Shown: in pieces, positions 1 to 6,096 of the stretch
Position numbering within the stretch: position 1 is the stretch's first letter
Layout of the letters: each line of letters begins with the position of its first letter
DNA from: Myxococcales bacterium
GTDB taxonomy: Bacteria; Myxococcota_C; UBA6777
DNA length: 6,098 nucleotides
Direction of reading: 5' to 3'
Assembly: GCA_027005175.1 (NCBI GenBank)
Contig: JALTMC010000010.1
Location: 2,480 to 8,577, forward strand
Position numbers and translations under genes: made by a program
Notes under the pieces: model-generated
What the model was told of the DNA's origin: nothing
Database searches by the model: none
What the model saw: the letters and a program-made list of their open reading frames with translations, nothing else

Positions 1-343
1 CTTTTTGGGTCAGGCGATACAGTCGAGTGAGACCTTCGATCTGGAGGTTCATTTGACTGGAAGCTTTGACGATTCGTTGAGCGTAGTTTTTTCCGTCAGG
101 AGGGAGAGCATCAAAGCAATCTTCAAGAAGAGCCTGACTGAAACCTTGAATGGCTCGCAAGGGGGCACGCAGATCGTGAGAGATTGAGAAGAGCAATGCA
201 TCGAGGTCTTCCTCCATCCTACTCTTCTTTACAAGAGGCGGGGGGGTTGGACGAGGAGGTGCTTGCTTTGTCGAAGTTGGTGCTGTGATTGGTTCTCTGT
301 CTATGGAGGGGGTGGTATTCATGCTTTGATCCAGGAGACTCAT
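1..343 (-). CDS. Sensor histidine kinase, N-terminal part (3' end outside window)
   Basis: The 114 complete codons seen encode a non-membrane N-terminus followed by a HisKA dimerisation/phosphoacceptor domain. The H-box reads SISHDLRAPLRAIQGFS, with the predicted phosphorylated His at residue 56. The catalytic ATPase domain must lie beyond position 1. Residues 1-42 are polar and Pro/Thr-rich (APPRPTPPP near 28-36) with no signal peptide, membrane helix or PAS/GAF-like sensor, so the kinase should be cytoplasmic and may take its signal from a partner or a C-terminal domain. The ATG at 343 is the first start after an in-frame TGA. A GGAAGG tract lies about 23 nt upstream, too far to be a good Shine-Dalgarno, so Met8 or Met43 (ATG at 215-217) remain possible starts. 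The gene follows the REC-GGDEF-EAL regulator by 65 bp on the same strand, which suggests a shared transcript and a cognate pair (inference). Confidence 0.85.
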   Translation of the reverse strand, partial: MSLLDQSMNTTPSIDREPITAPTSTKQAPPRPTPPPLVKKSRMEEDLDALLFSISHDLRAPLRAIQGFSQALLEDCFDALPPDGKNYAQRIVKASSQMNLQIEGLTRLYRLTQK

Positions 344-408
344 GGTGTTTTTTGTCTTTTTTGTTGCCTTCCTTCAGAGAGGTGTCGGCTTTTTATCGTT
401 TCTGGCTG

Positions 409-2133
409 TCACAAAGGTGGAGAACTCGAAGGAGGAGGAGATTGAGGGGGTTCCAACGGTCTTGGTCTACTGATCCCATATCCCTGGGCCAGGTGGACGC
501 CAATGTCCCACAGTTTTTCCTTGACTTCTGCTGTTTCCACAAACTCTGCAATGGTTTTCAATCCAAATGTCTTGCTGATGTGTTGGAAAGCCTCTACAAT
601 AGCACAGTCATACTGATTTGATACGATATTTTTTACAAACTCTCCATCGATTTTCAGAAAGTCCACAGGCAGTGCTTTGAGATAAGCGAAAGAACTGAGT
701 CCTGAGCCAAAATCGTCCAGGGCAAAATAGCAATGCTGTTCTTTCAGTTTTTCTATTAATTTTGTTGTTTGAGACAGGTTGCTAATTGCTGCTGTCTCCG
801 TGATTTCAAAGCAAACCGAATAGGGTTGAATTTGATGCTGTTGTAGTTGGTTGCGAACAAAGCTGAAGAAGTTTTCGTCGCTGAGGGAGCAGCCCGATAA
901 GTTGATGAAAAAGATTCCAATATCTTTTTGTGTTTGTTGTTGTTGTTGTACATGGAGCAGCACGTGTTCAATGACCCACTGGTCTATACTTGTCATGAGG
1001 TTGTAGCGTTCTGCTGCGGAGATAAAAATATCAGGGTAAACCAGTTGACCTTCTTCATCGAGTAAGCGAAGTAGTATTTCTTGGTGGGGCGGAGTCTTGG
1101 GGTCTTGCAAATGGATGATCTCTTGTTGGTAAAGAAGAAATCGATTCTCTTCGAGGGCTTGTTGGAGACGGGGGACCCAATGCATCTCACCTCGTAATCG
1201 GCTGGTCTCTGGATCATTCTGATTGTAGATCTCGATCCGGTTGCGCCCCCTTTCTTTGGCAGCATGACAGGCCAGCAGAGAATGTCCGAGGGTATCCTCT
1301 ACTGTCCAACTTGGATTGTGGATCTCAACCAGTCCAATGCTGATACTCAGGTGGTGAAATTGTGCTTCGTGTTCAAAGCGAAACTCTCGCACTGCGAGTA
1401 GCATCTTTTGGGCTATGGCCTTCGCATCTGTTATGGAGCATGAGTTGAGGAGCAAGCCAAACTCATCTCCTCCCAGGCGAGCTAAGTGGTCCGTCTCTCG
1501 CAGCTGATGACTTAAGAGAGCAGCCAACTCCTGCAGCAATTTATCTCCCGCAAAGTGTCCACATACATCATTGATTCGCTTGAATTGGTCTATGTCTAAG
1601 GTTATAAGAACAAATGATTTATCAACTTGACCTACCTCTTTGAGTGCCTTGTTGATATGGCCTTCCAGCGACCGACGATTCAACAGACCTGTCAGTGCGT
1701 CACAAGTTTTGAGTTGCTCCAGACGAGTTTCGATCAGTTGGTGCGCTTTGCGATCTCTGGCTTCTTTCAACTCTCGCTCTACAGCGGGAAGCAATCGCTT
1801 GAGATTGTTCTTCATCAGGTAATCGCGAGCCCCATTTCGCATGGCCTCTGCTGCGATATCTTCGTCAATCTCTCCAGATATGATAAAGGTCGGGATCTCC
1901 AACCTGAGTTTGTTCAGGAGTTCAAGGGCTTCTGTCGATGAAAATCTCGGCATGCAATGGTCAATGATGATCAAGTCCCAGTTGTTTGCCTCAAGCTCCT
2001 GTTGCATTCTTTCAGCTGTTTCTACTCGTGCAAAGGTCGGATTCTTATAAGCATGGCGTAGCTCAAGCAACGTGAGGAGCACGTCATCCTCTGAGTCATC
2101 TACAAACAATATGCGAATGGAATTGGCTTCCAC
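409..2133 (-). CDS. Response regulator with REC, GGDEF and EAL domains (c-di-GMP turnover)
   Basis: This 574-residue soluble protein probably makes and/or degrades cyclic di-GMP under phosphorylation control. REC (about 5-125) has acidic-pocket Asp12/Asp13, phosphoacceptor Asp58 (IIIDHCMP), Ser86 and Lys108. GGDEF (about 140-305) has an intact GGDEF at 221-225 and an RETD inhibitory I-site at 212-215 with the canonical five-residue spacing, so active, product-inhibited cyclase is plausible. EAL (about 315-560) reads EILLR (352-356) in place of EALxR but keeps Asn411, Glu443, DDFGSG (473-478), Lys494/Asp496, EFVE (530-533) and Gln550, so phosphodiesterase activity is also plausible. Odd features are a five-Gln run (396-400) and a Pro/Ser-rich tail (559-574). 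The start is GTG, supported by GGGAGGT six bases upstream and an in-frame upstream stop. The histidine kinase gene follows on the same strand. Which activity dominates cannot be read from sequence. Confidence 0.95.
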   Translation of the reverse strand: MEANSIRILFVDDSEDDVLLTLLELRHAYKNPTFARVETAERMQQELEANNWDLIIIDHCMPRFSSTEALELLNKLRLEIPTFIISGEIDEDIAAEAMRNGARDYLMKNNLKRLLPAVERELKEARDRKAHQLIETRLEQLKTCDALTGLLNRRSLEGHINKALKEVGQVDKSFVLITLDIDQFKRINDVCGHFAGDKLLQELAALLSHQLRETDHLARLGGDEFGLLLNSCSITDAKAIAQKMLLAVREFRFEHEAQFHHLSISIGLVEIHNPSWTVEDTLGHSLLACHAAKERGRNRIEIYNQNDPETSRLRGEMHWVPRLQQALEENRFLLYQQEIIHLQDPKTPPHQEILLRLLDEEGQLVYPDIFISAAERYNLMTSIDQWVIEHVLLHVQQQQQTQKDIGIFFINLSGCSLSDENFFSFVRNQLQQHQIQPYSVCFEITETAAISNLSQTTKLIEKLKEQHCYFALDDFGSGLSSFAYLKALPVDFLKIDGEFVKNIVSNQYDCAIVEAFQHISKTFGLKTIAEFVETAEVKEKLWDIGVHLAQGYGISRPRPLEPPQSPPPSSSPPL

Positions 2134-2148
2134 TGCAAGACCTCCCTG
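2131..2148 (-). promoter_or_regulatory. Ribosome-binding site fixing the GTG start of the c-di-GMP regulator
   Basis: Read on the minus strand, GGGAGGT lies six bases before a GTG codon. No in-frame ATG lies between this GTG and the upstream in-frame stop, so the site decides a non-ATG start. Confidence 0.75.
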
Positions 2149-2219
2149 TATTTTTCTTCTCTATTTGTCTATTGAGCTTGAATGAGGTAAGGAAAGAGAA
2201 CTAGAGTGATCCCCCACAC

Positions 2220-2246
2220 TCTATATCTCTTGGTGAGGGTTGTAAA
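2220..2246 (-). promoter_or_regulatory. Possible promoter of the regulator-kinase unit
   Basis: On the minus strand TTTACA (2241-2246) and TATAGA (2220-2225) are separated by 15 bp, shorter than the usual 16-18. The spacer lies inside a decayed copy of the neighbouring tandem repeat, so a protein bound to the repeats would sit on or beside this promoter. It is a weak match, offered only because no better sigma70-like pair was found closer to the GTG start. Confidence 0.25.
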
Positions 2247-2250
2247 GGGG

Positions 2251-2343
2251 AGAGTTCTTGGTCAGAGTTGACAAGGCTTGTGGGAGAGTTCTTGGTCAGA
2301 GTTGACAAGGCTTGTGGGAGAGTTCTTGGTCAGAGTTGACAAG
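2251..2343. repeat. Perfect 34-bp direct tandem repeat, about 2.7 copies
   Basis: Copies lie at 2251-2284, 2285-2318 and 2319-2343 (first 25 bases only), with no mismatch between them. Each copy contains a bulged dyad: CTT-G-GTCA, spacer GAGT, TGAC-AAG (for example 2257-2275). Each full copy also has ACAAG-G-CTTGT at its end. A decayed relative lies at 2223-2248, matching about 19 of 26 positions and offset by 28 rather than 34 bp. The array sits between the leuS stop and the regulator start. Perfect identity points to recent slippage or duplication. The dyad would suit binding of a dimeric regulator, but this is inference; no coding, CRISPR or transposon feature is seen. Confidence 0.9.
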
Positions 2344-2349
2344 CAATAT

Positions 2350-2387
2350 AAGCCATTGGGCTTTACAGGTTCTTTCTGTAAGGTTTT
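2350..2387. other. Two adjacent small hairpins downstream of leuS
   Basis: AAGCC-ATTG-GGCTT (2350-2363) is followed, sharing a few bases, by CTTTACAG / CTGTAAGG (2361-2368 with 2376-2383, loop of seven). In the leuS direction neither stem is followed by a U-run, so a standard intrinsic terminator for leuS is not evident. In the plus direction the second stem gains a G-U pair and is followed by TTTTCTT, which looks more like a weak terminator facing the leuS 3' end. Confidence 0.35.
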
Positions 2388-2388
2388 C

Positions 2389-5055
2389 TTATTTGGCTAC
2401 AAAATTGACGAGGCGACCGGGGACCACGATCTCGCGAACAATGGTTTTGCCCTCAAGGTGACTTTGGAGGAATTCTGCTTCTTTGGCTATCTCCAAGATA
2501 CTGTTTTTCTCCATGTCGGGAGAGACTTGGATACGACCTCGAACTTTTCCATTGATCTGAATCACCATGGTAATCAGGTCTTGTTTCAGGGCAGCTTCGT
2601 GGAATTTCGGCCAACGACCGTTGTCTGCGATCATCGTTTCGTGACCGAGTTCTGCCCACAGCTCTTCTGCCAGGTGTGGAGCGAATGGTGCAAGCATCAA
2701 AGTCATGGCTTCACAGGCATCACGGAACAAGCCAGGCATATGCTCATCAGTATCGAGTTTGAGCTTGTACATGGCATTCAACAGCTCCATTAAGGCGGCG
2801 ATGGCTGTGTTGAACTGGTATCGGACTTCCATATCATCTGTCACACGCTTGATCGTGTTGTGGAGTTCTCTACAAAAGTCTTTGGAAGCACCGGACAATG
2901 CCTTGATACGGGCTTCTGCATCATCGGGCATCTGACCGTTGGCCAATCCCAGGAATGGCTCTGTTGCTTTGATGGTTTCGAGGTTTTGTTGAAACAAACG
3001 CCACAATCTTGTGACAAAGCGGAAGCATCCTTTGACACCTGTTTCGGACCACTCCACGTCCTTTGTGGGTGGTGAAGCAAACAAGACAAACAATCGCATG
3101 GTGTCAGCACCATAGGTCTGAGACATCTCATCGGGAGATACTCCATTGCGTTTGGACTTGCCCATCTTTTCGAGTTGTACAGACAGTGGGTTTCCTGTCT
3201 TTGGACTTTTGGGTTGGCCTTTCTTGCCGGGAGGTAAGATCGAAGGTCCTTTGGCCTCTTCATCCCAAACCACGTCTTTAGGCCAGAAGTACTCGTTGGT
3301 TTCCAGGTCCTGGTAACTCCAATCAACGACCATCCCCTGTGTGATCAGCTTCTTCACGGGTTCATCCACTGTGACCATCCCAAGATCACGCATGACTTTG
3401 TGCCAGAAACGGAAGTACAGCAGATGCATCACAGCGTGTTCAGGGCCTCCCACATAAACATCGACAGGCAACCATTTGTTGGCAGCTTCGGTGTCAAAGG
3501 GTTGGGTATCGTCATGAGGAGAGACAAATCTGGCATAGTACCAAGCGGAGTCCACGAAGGTGTCCATGGTTTCCGTTTCACGGGTAGCTTTTCCGCCTTC
3601 ACAAGCATCGCATGTGGTGTTGGTGAACTCGGGATCCCTTCCCAAGGGAGTCATGCCTTCCCCTTCCAGGATCGCTTTCTCCGGGAGAAGAACAGGCAGC
3701 TCCGCCTCGGGTACGAGGTGAACATCTCCATTTTCACAGTATTTTACAGGGATTGGAGTTCCCCAGTAACGTTGGCGACTGAAGCCCCAGTCTCGCAATC
3801 GAAAGTTGACTGTGGCTTTGCCAAACCCTGCTTTTTCAGCATCGGCTGCCATGTTCTGCCGGGCCTCTTCCGAGGTCTGACCGCTGTAGTCACCGGAGTT
3901 GTAGAGTACACCGTACTCCGTAAACGCCTCTTCGAGGGTGTTGTCATTAAATTCTTTCCAGTTGGGGGGGCGAATGACAGATTTGATGTCGAGCTTGTAT
4001 TTGCGTGCAAACTCATAGTCGCGTTGGTCATGGGCTGGGACGCTCATGACCGCACCCGTTCCGTACTCTGCAAGTACAAAGTTTGCCAGCCAGATGGGGA
4101 CTTTTTTGCCATTATAGGGATTGATGGCATAGCTTCCCGTGAACATGCCTTCTTTGACCCCACCCTCCGCCGTTCGTTCCATCTTACTGGTGCGTTTCAT
4201 TCGAGCGATAAACGCAGAGACTTCCTCTTTTCGAGACTCTTCCGTCAGCTCCATCGACAGCTCATGCTCAGGAGCCAACACCATGTAAGTACATCCGTAG
4301 ATGGTATCGATTCGTGTGGTGTAGATGGGGATCTCAAGGTCTCTTCCATCGACCTTAAAATTGACTTCTGCGCCGGTCGAGCGGCCAATCCAGTTCCGTT
4401 GGGCGATCGTGATACGATCGGGCCATTCCGTTAAATTGTCCAACTCATCAAGCAACTCTTGTGCATAATCGGTGATTTTAAAGGCCCATTCGGGGATCTG
4501 CCGTTGTTCGACTTCAACACCTGTGCGCCAACATTTTCCGTCCACAACCTGCTCGTTGGCCAGAACCGTTTTCAAACCAGGGCTCCAGTTGACCCAAGAT
4601 TTCCGCTGATACACCAGACCCCTCTTGTACATCTGATTAAAGAACCATTGGTTCCAGCGGTAATATTCCGGGCTTGCTGTCGCAAACTCACGGTCCCAGT
4701 CGTAGGAGAAACCCATTCGAATCATCTGCTTTTTGACAGACTCAATGTTTTGAAACGTTCGTTCTCGTGGGTGAATGCCGTCCTGAATCGCAGCGACTTC
4801 TGCAGGGAGGCCCAAAGAATCCCACCCTATCGGATGCATGACATTCATTCCACAAAGGCGTTTGTAGCGAGCGATCACATCACCGATGGAATAGTTGGAG
4901 ATGTGCCCCATGTGTAAGTTTCCGGAAGGATAGGGGAACATCTCAAGGATGTAGAACTTTTCACCATCGACCCGGTCAGCGGCGAAGACATTCTTCTCAA
5001 CCCATCTTTTTTGCCAACGTTCTTCAATCTCCTGATGATTGTAACGTTCCTCCAT
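2389..5055 (-). CDS. leuS: Leucyl-tRNA synthetase
   Basis: This class Ia synthetase attaches leucine to tRNA-Leu in the cytoplasm, using ATP, and edits mischarged tRNA. Its 888 residues are about the usual length for bacterial LeuRS. The Rossmann catalytic core has the HIGH signature as HMGH (48-51, within PYPSGNLHMGH) and the KMSKS loop as KMGKS (630-634). The CP1 editing domain (about 225-420) keeps the TTRIDT threonine-rich stretch (246-251) and GTGAVMSVPAHDQRDYEFA (332-350), whose Asp346 corresponds to the conserved editing Asp. A CDAC pair (482-485) marks the zinc-like insertion, and TMDTFVDSAWYYARF follows. The anticodon-binding helical domain is recognisable at FAPHLAEELW (791-800), and the C-terminal domain at NGKVRG (835-840). 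The ATG start is preceded by AAGGAG at ordinary spacing. The gene is transcribed divergently from the 202-residue unknown gene. Nothing suggests degeneration. Confidence 0.98.
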   Translation of the reverse strand: MEERYNHQEIEERWQKRWVEKNVFAADRVDGEKFYILEMFPYPSGNLHMGHISNYSIGDVIARYKRLCGMNVMHPIGWDSLGLPAEVAAIQDGIHPRERTFQNIESVKKQMIRMGFSYDWDREFATASPEYYRWNQWFFNQMYKRGLVYQRKSWVNWSPGLKTVLANEQVVDGKCWRTGVEVEQRQIPEWAFKITDYAQELLDELDNLTEWPDRITIAQRNWIGRSTGAEVNFKVDGRDLEIPIYTTRIDTIYGCTYMVLAPEHELSMELTEESRKEEVSAFIARMKRTSKMERTAEGGVKEGMFTGSYAINPYNGKKVPIWLANFVLAEYGTGAVMSVPAHDQRDYEFARKYKLDIKSVIRPPNWKEFNDNTLEEAFTEYGVLYNSGDYSGQTSEEARQNMAADAEKAGFGKATVNFRLRDWGFSRQRYWGTPIPVKYCENGDVHLVPEAELPVLLPEKAILEGEGMTPLGRDPEFTNTTCDACEGGKATRETETMDTFVDSAWYYARFVSPHDDTQPFDTEAANKWLPVDVYVGGPEHAVMHLLYFRFWHKVMRDLGMVTVDEPVKKLITQGMVVDWSYQDLETNEYFWPKDVVWDEEAKGPSILPPGKKGQPKSPKTGNPLSVQLEKMGKSKRNGVSPDEMSQTYGADTMRLFVLFASPPTKDVEWSETGVKGCFRFVTRLWRLFQQNLETIKATEPFLGLANGQMPDDAEARIKALSGASKDFCRELHNTIKRVTDDMEVRYQFNTAIAALMELLNAMYKLKLDTDEHMPGLFRDACEAMTLMLAPFAPHLAEELWAELGHETMIADNGRWPKFHEAALKQDLITMVIQINGKVRGRIQVSPDMEKNSILEIAKEAEFLQSHLEGKTIVREIVVPGRLVNFVAK

Positions 5056-5138
5056 CAGCTTTCTCCTTGCTAGAGGCGTCGGTTCAATCCTCCGCCATTC
5101 TGTGTTCTACGTTTGGGATCGTTCCATGTTCCAGGTTC

Positions 5139-5167
5139 TATTCACTACCTGAATCCATTTGTGTCAA
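5139..5167 (-). promoter_or_regulatory. Candidate leuS promoter
   Basis: On the minus strand a consensus -35 box TTGACA (5162-5167) is followed 17 bp later by a poor -10, TGAATA (5139-5144). This would give a leader of roughly 75-80 nt. A CAGGT / ACCTG inverted repeat overlaps the -10 area. No T-box or leucine-rich leader peptide was seen in the leader. Confidence 0.4.
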
Positions 5168-5188
5168 GATGCTTTTTATAGGATGAGG

Positions 5189-5218
5189 TTGACCTTCGGT
5201 TGCTTTGGGGTGTATGAA
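5189..5218 (+). promoter_or_regulatory. Candidate promoter of the 202-residue unknown gene
   Basis: TTGACC (5189-5194, five of six to the -35 consensus), an 18-bp spacer and TATGAA (5213-5218, four of six to the -10) sit just upstream of the gene. The predicted transcript start is near 5225, with a leader of about 27 nt. It lies back to back with the leuS promoter candidate in the same 196-bp intergenic region. Confidence 0.45.
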
Positions 5219-5251
5219 CGCTCAAACACTATTCATTCTCGGGAGTAAAAT

Positions 5252-5860
5252 ATGTCCCTGGCGACATTGATAGAAGTAGGTAGTCATTTTCAAGAAATTG
5301 CTGCCTATCTGGATGGTTTGTCTCATCCCGAACGAGTTCGTGATGTGGACCAACTTAAGCGAAGAGACCAAAAGAAACTGTTCGAGTTGGTCGAAGGGGC
5401 TGAGCCTTTGACCCTTGATTTCTTTGTACCGGTAGAGCACCCCAATCTGCAGGAGGTGATTCATTTTGGAAAAAATACGCTGCCATTGCTTCCCAAGTTT
5501 CGACGCTTTCAAAAGCGCTTTTGTCGTTCGACTGATGAGCCTTTCAAGATCTTTGGCTATAACGAAAGCCCTGCACGACGAGTCATTGGCCCTGGTTACT
5601 TTGTGATCGAGCCGACAGAGGGAAACCCAAACTGGAGTCAAAAGGGGCATGTGGTGGTAAACTACCACAAGGTCCCTCAAGGCAAAGTGCCATCCCATTG
5701 GCCCAATGTTGTACCCAACAGCAAAGGACTTCAGATGTTTGTCTACAACAAAACCCTCGATTTTATGAGGCGTGTTTCTCATCATGTCTCAATCGGCGCA
5801 GCTTATCGGGGAAATACATCGTTGAACAACTGGTTTGTTCTGTGTCGAGAAGAGCTCTAA
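5252..5860 (+). CDS. Unrecognised 202-residue soluble protein
   Basis: I do not recognise this family. The reading is supported by a GGGAG Shine-Dalgarno six bases before the ATG, a matching upstream promoter candidate, and a coherent globular composition. There is no signal peptide or membrane segment. The N-terminal half (1-50) is charged and probably helical (LSHPERVRDVDQLKRRDQKKLFELVEGAE as dispersed charged blocks). The middle (54-110) alternates hydrophobic and basic stretches with FFVPVEHP and LPKFRRFQKRF. The C-terminal half looks beta-rich: GPGYFVIEPT (113-122), GHVVVNYHKVP (132-142), then HHVSIGAAYRGNTSLNNWFV (177-196). Only two Cys (91 and 198) are present, so no metal cluster is suggested. 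It is divergent from leuS and ends 56 bp before the structured RNA region. No terminator separates the two, so read-through into that RNA is possible. The overlapping minus-strand ORF is treated as a shadow. Confidence 0.8.
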   Translation: MSLATLIEVGSHFQEIAAYLDGLSHPERVRDVDQLKRRDQKKLFELVEGAEPLTLDFFVPVEHPNLQEVIHFGKNTLPLLPKFRRFQKRFCRSTDEPFKIFGYNESPARRVIGPGYFVIEPTEGNPNWSQKGHVVVNYHKVPQGKVPSHWPNVVPNSKGLQMFVYNKTLDFMRRVSHHVSIGAAYRGNTSLNNWFVLCREEL

Positions 5861-5896
5861 ACGGTAACTTGGTAGCCTGTAAAAGAAATGGACATA

Positions 5897-5916
5897 GCGA
5901 AATATCCTTTATATCC
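5897..5916 (+). other. Candidate guide segment of the omega RNA
   Basis: If the hairpin at 5917 marks the 5' end of the conserved omega RNA scaffold, the roughly 16-20 nt immediately before it would be the guide. In OMEGA systems the guide derives from host DNA flanking the element. The stretch is AT-rich and shows no internal structure, as expected of a guide. The boundary is inferred from the hairpin position only. A weak promoter-like pair (TTGGTA 5869-5874, poor -10 near 5892) lies just upstream. Confidence 0.35.
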
Positions 5917-5929
5917 GTGGGACTCAAGT

Positions 5930-6039
5930 CCCACTCTGAGGAGAACAAGTACGCTAAAGCGCACTCCGAACAACTTGTTCTTCAGGGCAAACCAAAGGGT
6001 TGAGCCGACTTTCGTCGGGTTTTTCTTCCTCAGAGTGGG
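5930..6039. repeat. Perfect 13-bp inverted repeat bounding the RNA core
   Basis: CCCACTCTGAGGA at 5930-5942 is exactly reverse-complementary to 6027-6039, enclosing 84 bp. With flanking bases the symmetry extends imperfectly to about 26-27 bp per arm (5917-5942 against 6027-6053), because both outer ends begin GTGGG-(A/G)-CT. In the RNA reading this is the main closing helix. As DNA it could alternatively be seen as the ends of a small palindromic element. Confidence 0.85.
6005..6024 (+). terminator. Terminator-like hairpin inside the RNA
   Basis: A five-pair GC-rich stem CCGAC/GTCGG with loop TTTC is followed by GTTTTT. By itself this resembles a short intrinsic terminator and could end transcripts from the upstream gene or the RNA promoter. 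In the omega RNA reading it is an internal stem of the scaffold, and the T-run may be incidental. The stem is short, so strong termination is doubtful. Confidence 0.35.
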
Positions 6040-6079
6040 GGGGGCAGCCCCACGAGGAACCTGCGTAGACTTGCACACC

Positions 6080-6096
6080 AAAGGAGGTAATTCATG
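6080..6096 (+). promoter_or_regulatory. Strong ribosome-binding site and start codon
   Basis: AAAGGAGGT (6080-6088) closely matches the anti-Shine-Dalgarno of 16S rRNA. Six bases separate its GGAGG from ATG (6094-6096). It is the best ribosome-binding site in the window, and it supports a translated gene beginning here and running rightward. Confidence 0.75.

Larger units (their letters stand above)
5917..6093 (+). ncRNA. Probable OMEGA omega RNA (HEARO-type) upstream of an IscB/IsrB-like ORF
   Basis: The segment is non-coding and heavily self-complementary. Seen directly: hairpin GTGGGACT-CA-AGTCCCAC (5917-5934); a perfect 13-bp long-range helix, 5930-5942 with 6027-6039; inside it GAACAAGT/ACTTGTTC (5943-5950 with 5973-5980) enclosing a small CGC-TAAA-GCG hairpin, then AACC/GGTT (5990-6001), then CCGAC-TTTC-GTCGG (6005-6018); and after it GTGGGG/CCCCAC (6035-6040 with 6048-6053). 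It leads without a gap into Shine-Dalgarno AAGGAGGT (6081-6088) and an ATG. From memory, HEARO/omega RNAs share this order: 5' hairpin, CTGAGG strand (5936-5941), GCTAAAGC (5953-5960), GGTTGA-GCCG (5998-6007), closing CTCAG strand, GGAAC followed by TGCGTAG (6056-6068), then the nuclease start codon. Such RNAs guide IscB or IsrB to DNA. Both ends are estimates, no alignment was made, and the nuclease is outside the window. Confidence 0.65.

Noticed and set aside
934-948. Trinucleotide microsatellite
   Set aside because: It is an in-frame run of five CAA codons encoding Gln396-400 of the regulator, in a loop-like part of the EAL domain; too short to call a variable locus.
2269-2342. TTGACA within each repeat as plus-strand -35 boxes
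   Set aside because: No acceptable -10 lies 16-18 bp after any of the copies.
2251-2343. CRISPR array
   Set aside because: The copies are directly contiguous with no variable spacers; it is a simple tandem repeat.
3400-4434. 344-codon plus-strand ORF
   Set aside because: It lies wholly antisense to leuS, whose catalytic and editing motifs are all in the minus frame; it is a shadow of leuS codon bias.
5056-5251. T-box, leader peptide or riboswitch controlling leuS
   Set aside because: No T-box sequence, no Leu-codon-rich short ORF and no strong terminator/antiterminator pair was seen in the minus-strand leader.
5222-5785. 187-codon minus-strand ORF opposite the 202-residue gene
   Set aside because: No convincing Shine-Dalgarno or promoter was seen for it, while the plus-strand frame has both, so I treat it as a shadow.
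5917-6053. A MITE or REP-like palindromic element defined by imperfect terminal inverted repeats
   Set aside because: No target-site duplication is visible, and the extra conserved-looking segment to 6093 plus the start codon are better explained by an omega RNA. A genome-wide copy search could revive this.
6080-6088. Fragment of the 16S rRNA 3' end (anti-Shine-Dalgarno complement)
   Set aside because: The flanking bases do not continue the 16S 3' terminal sequence on either strand, and the spacing to ATG is ideal for a ribosome-binding site.
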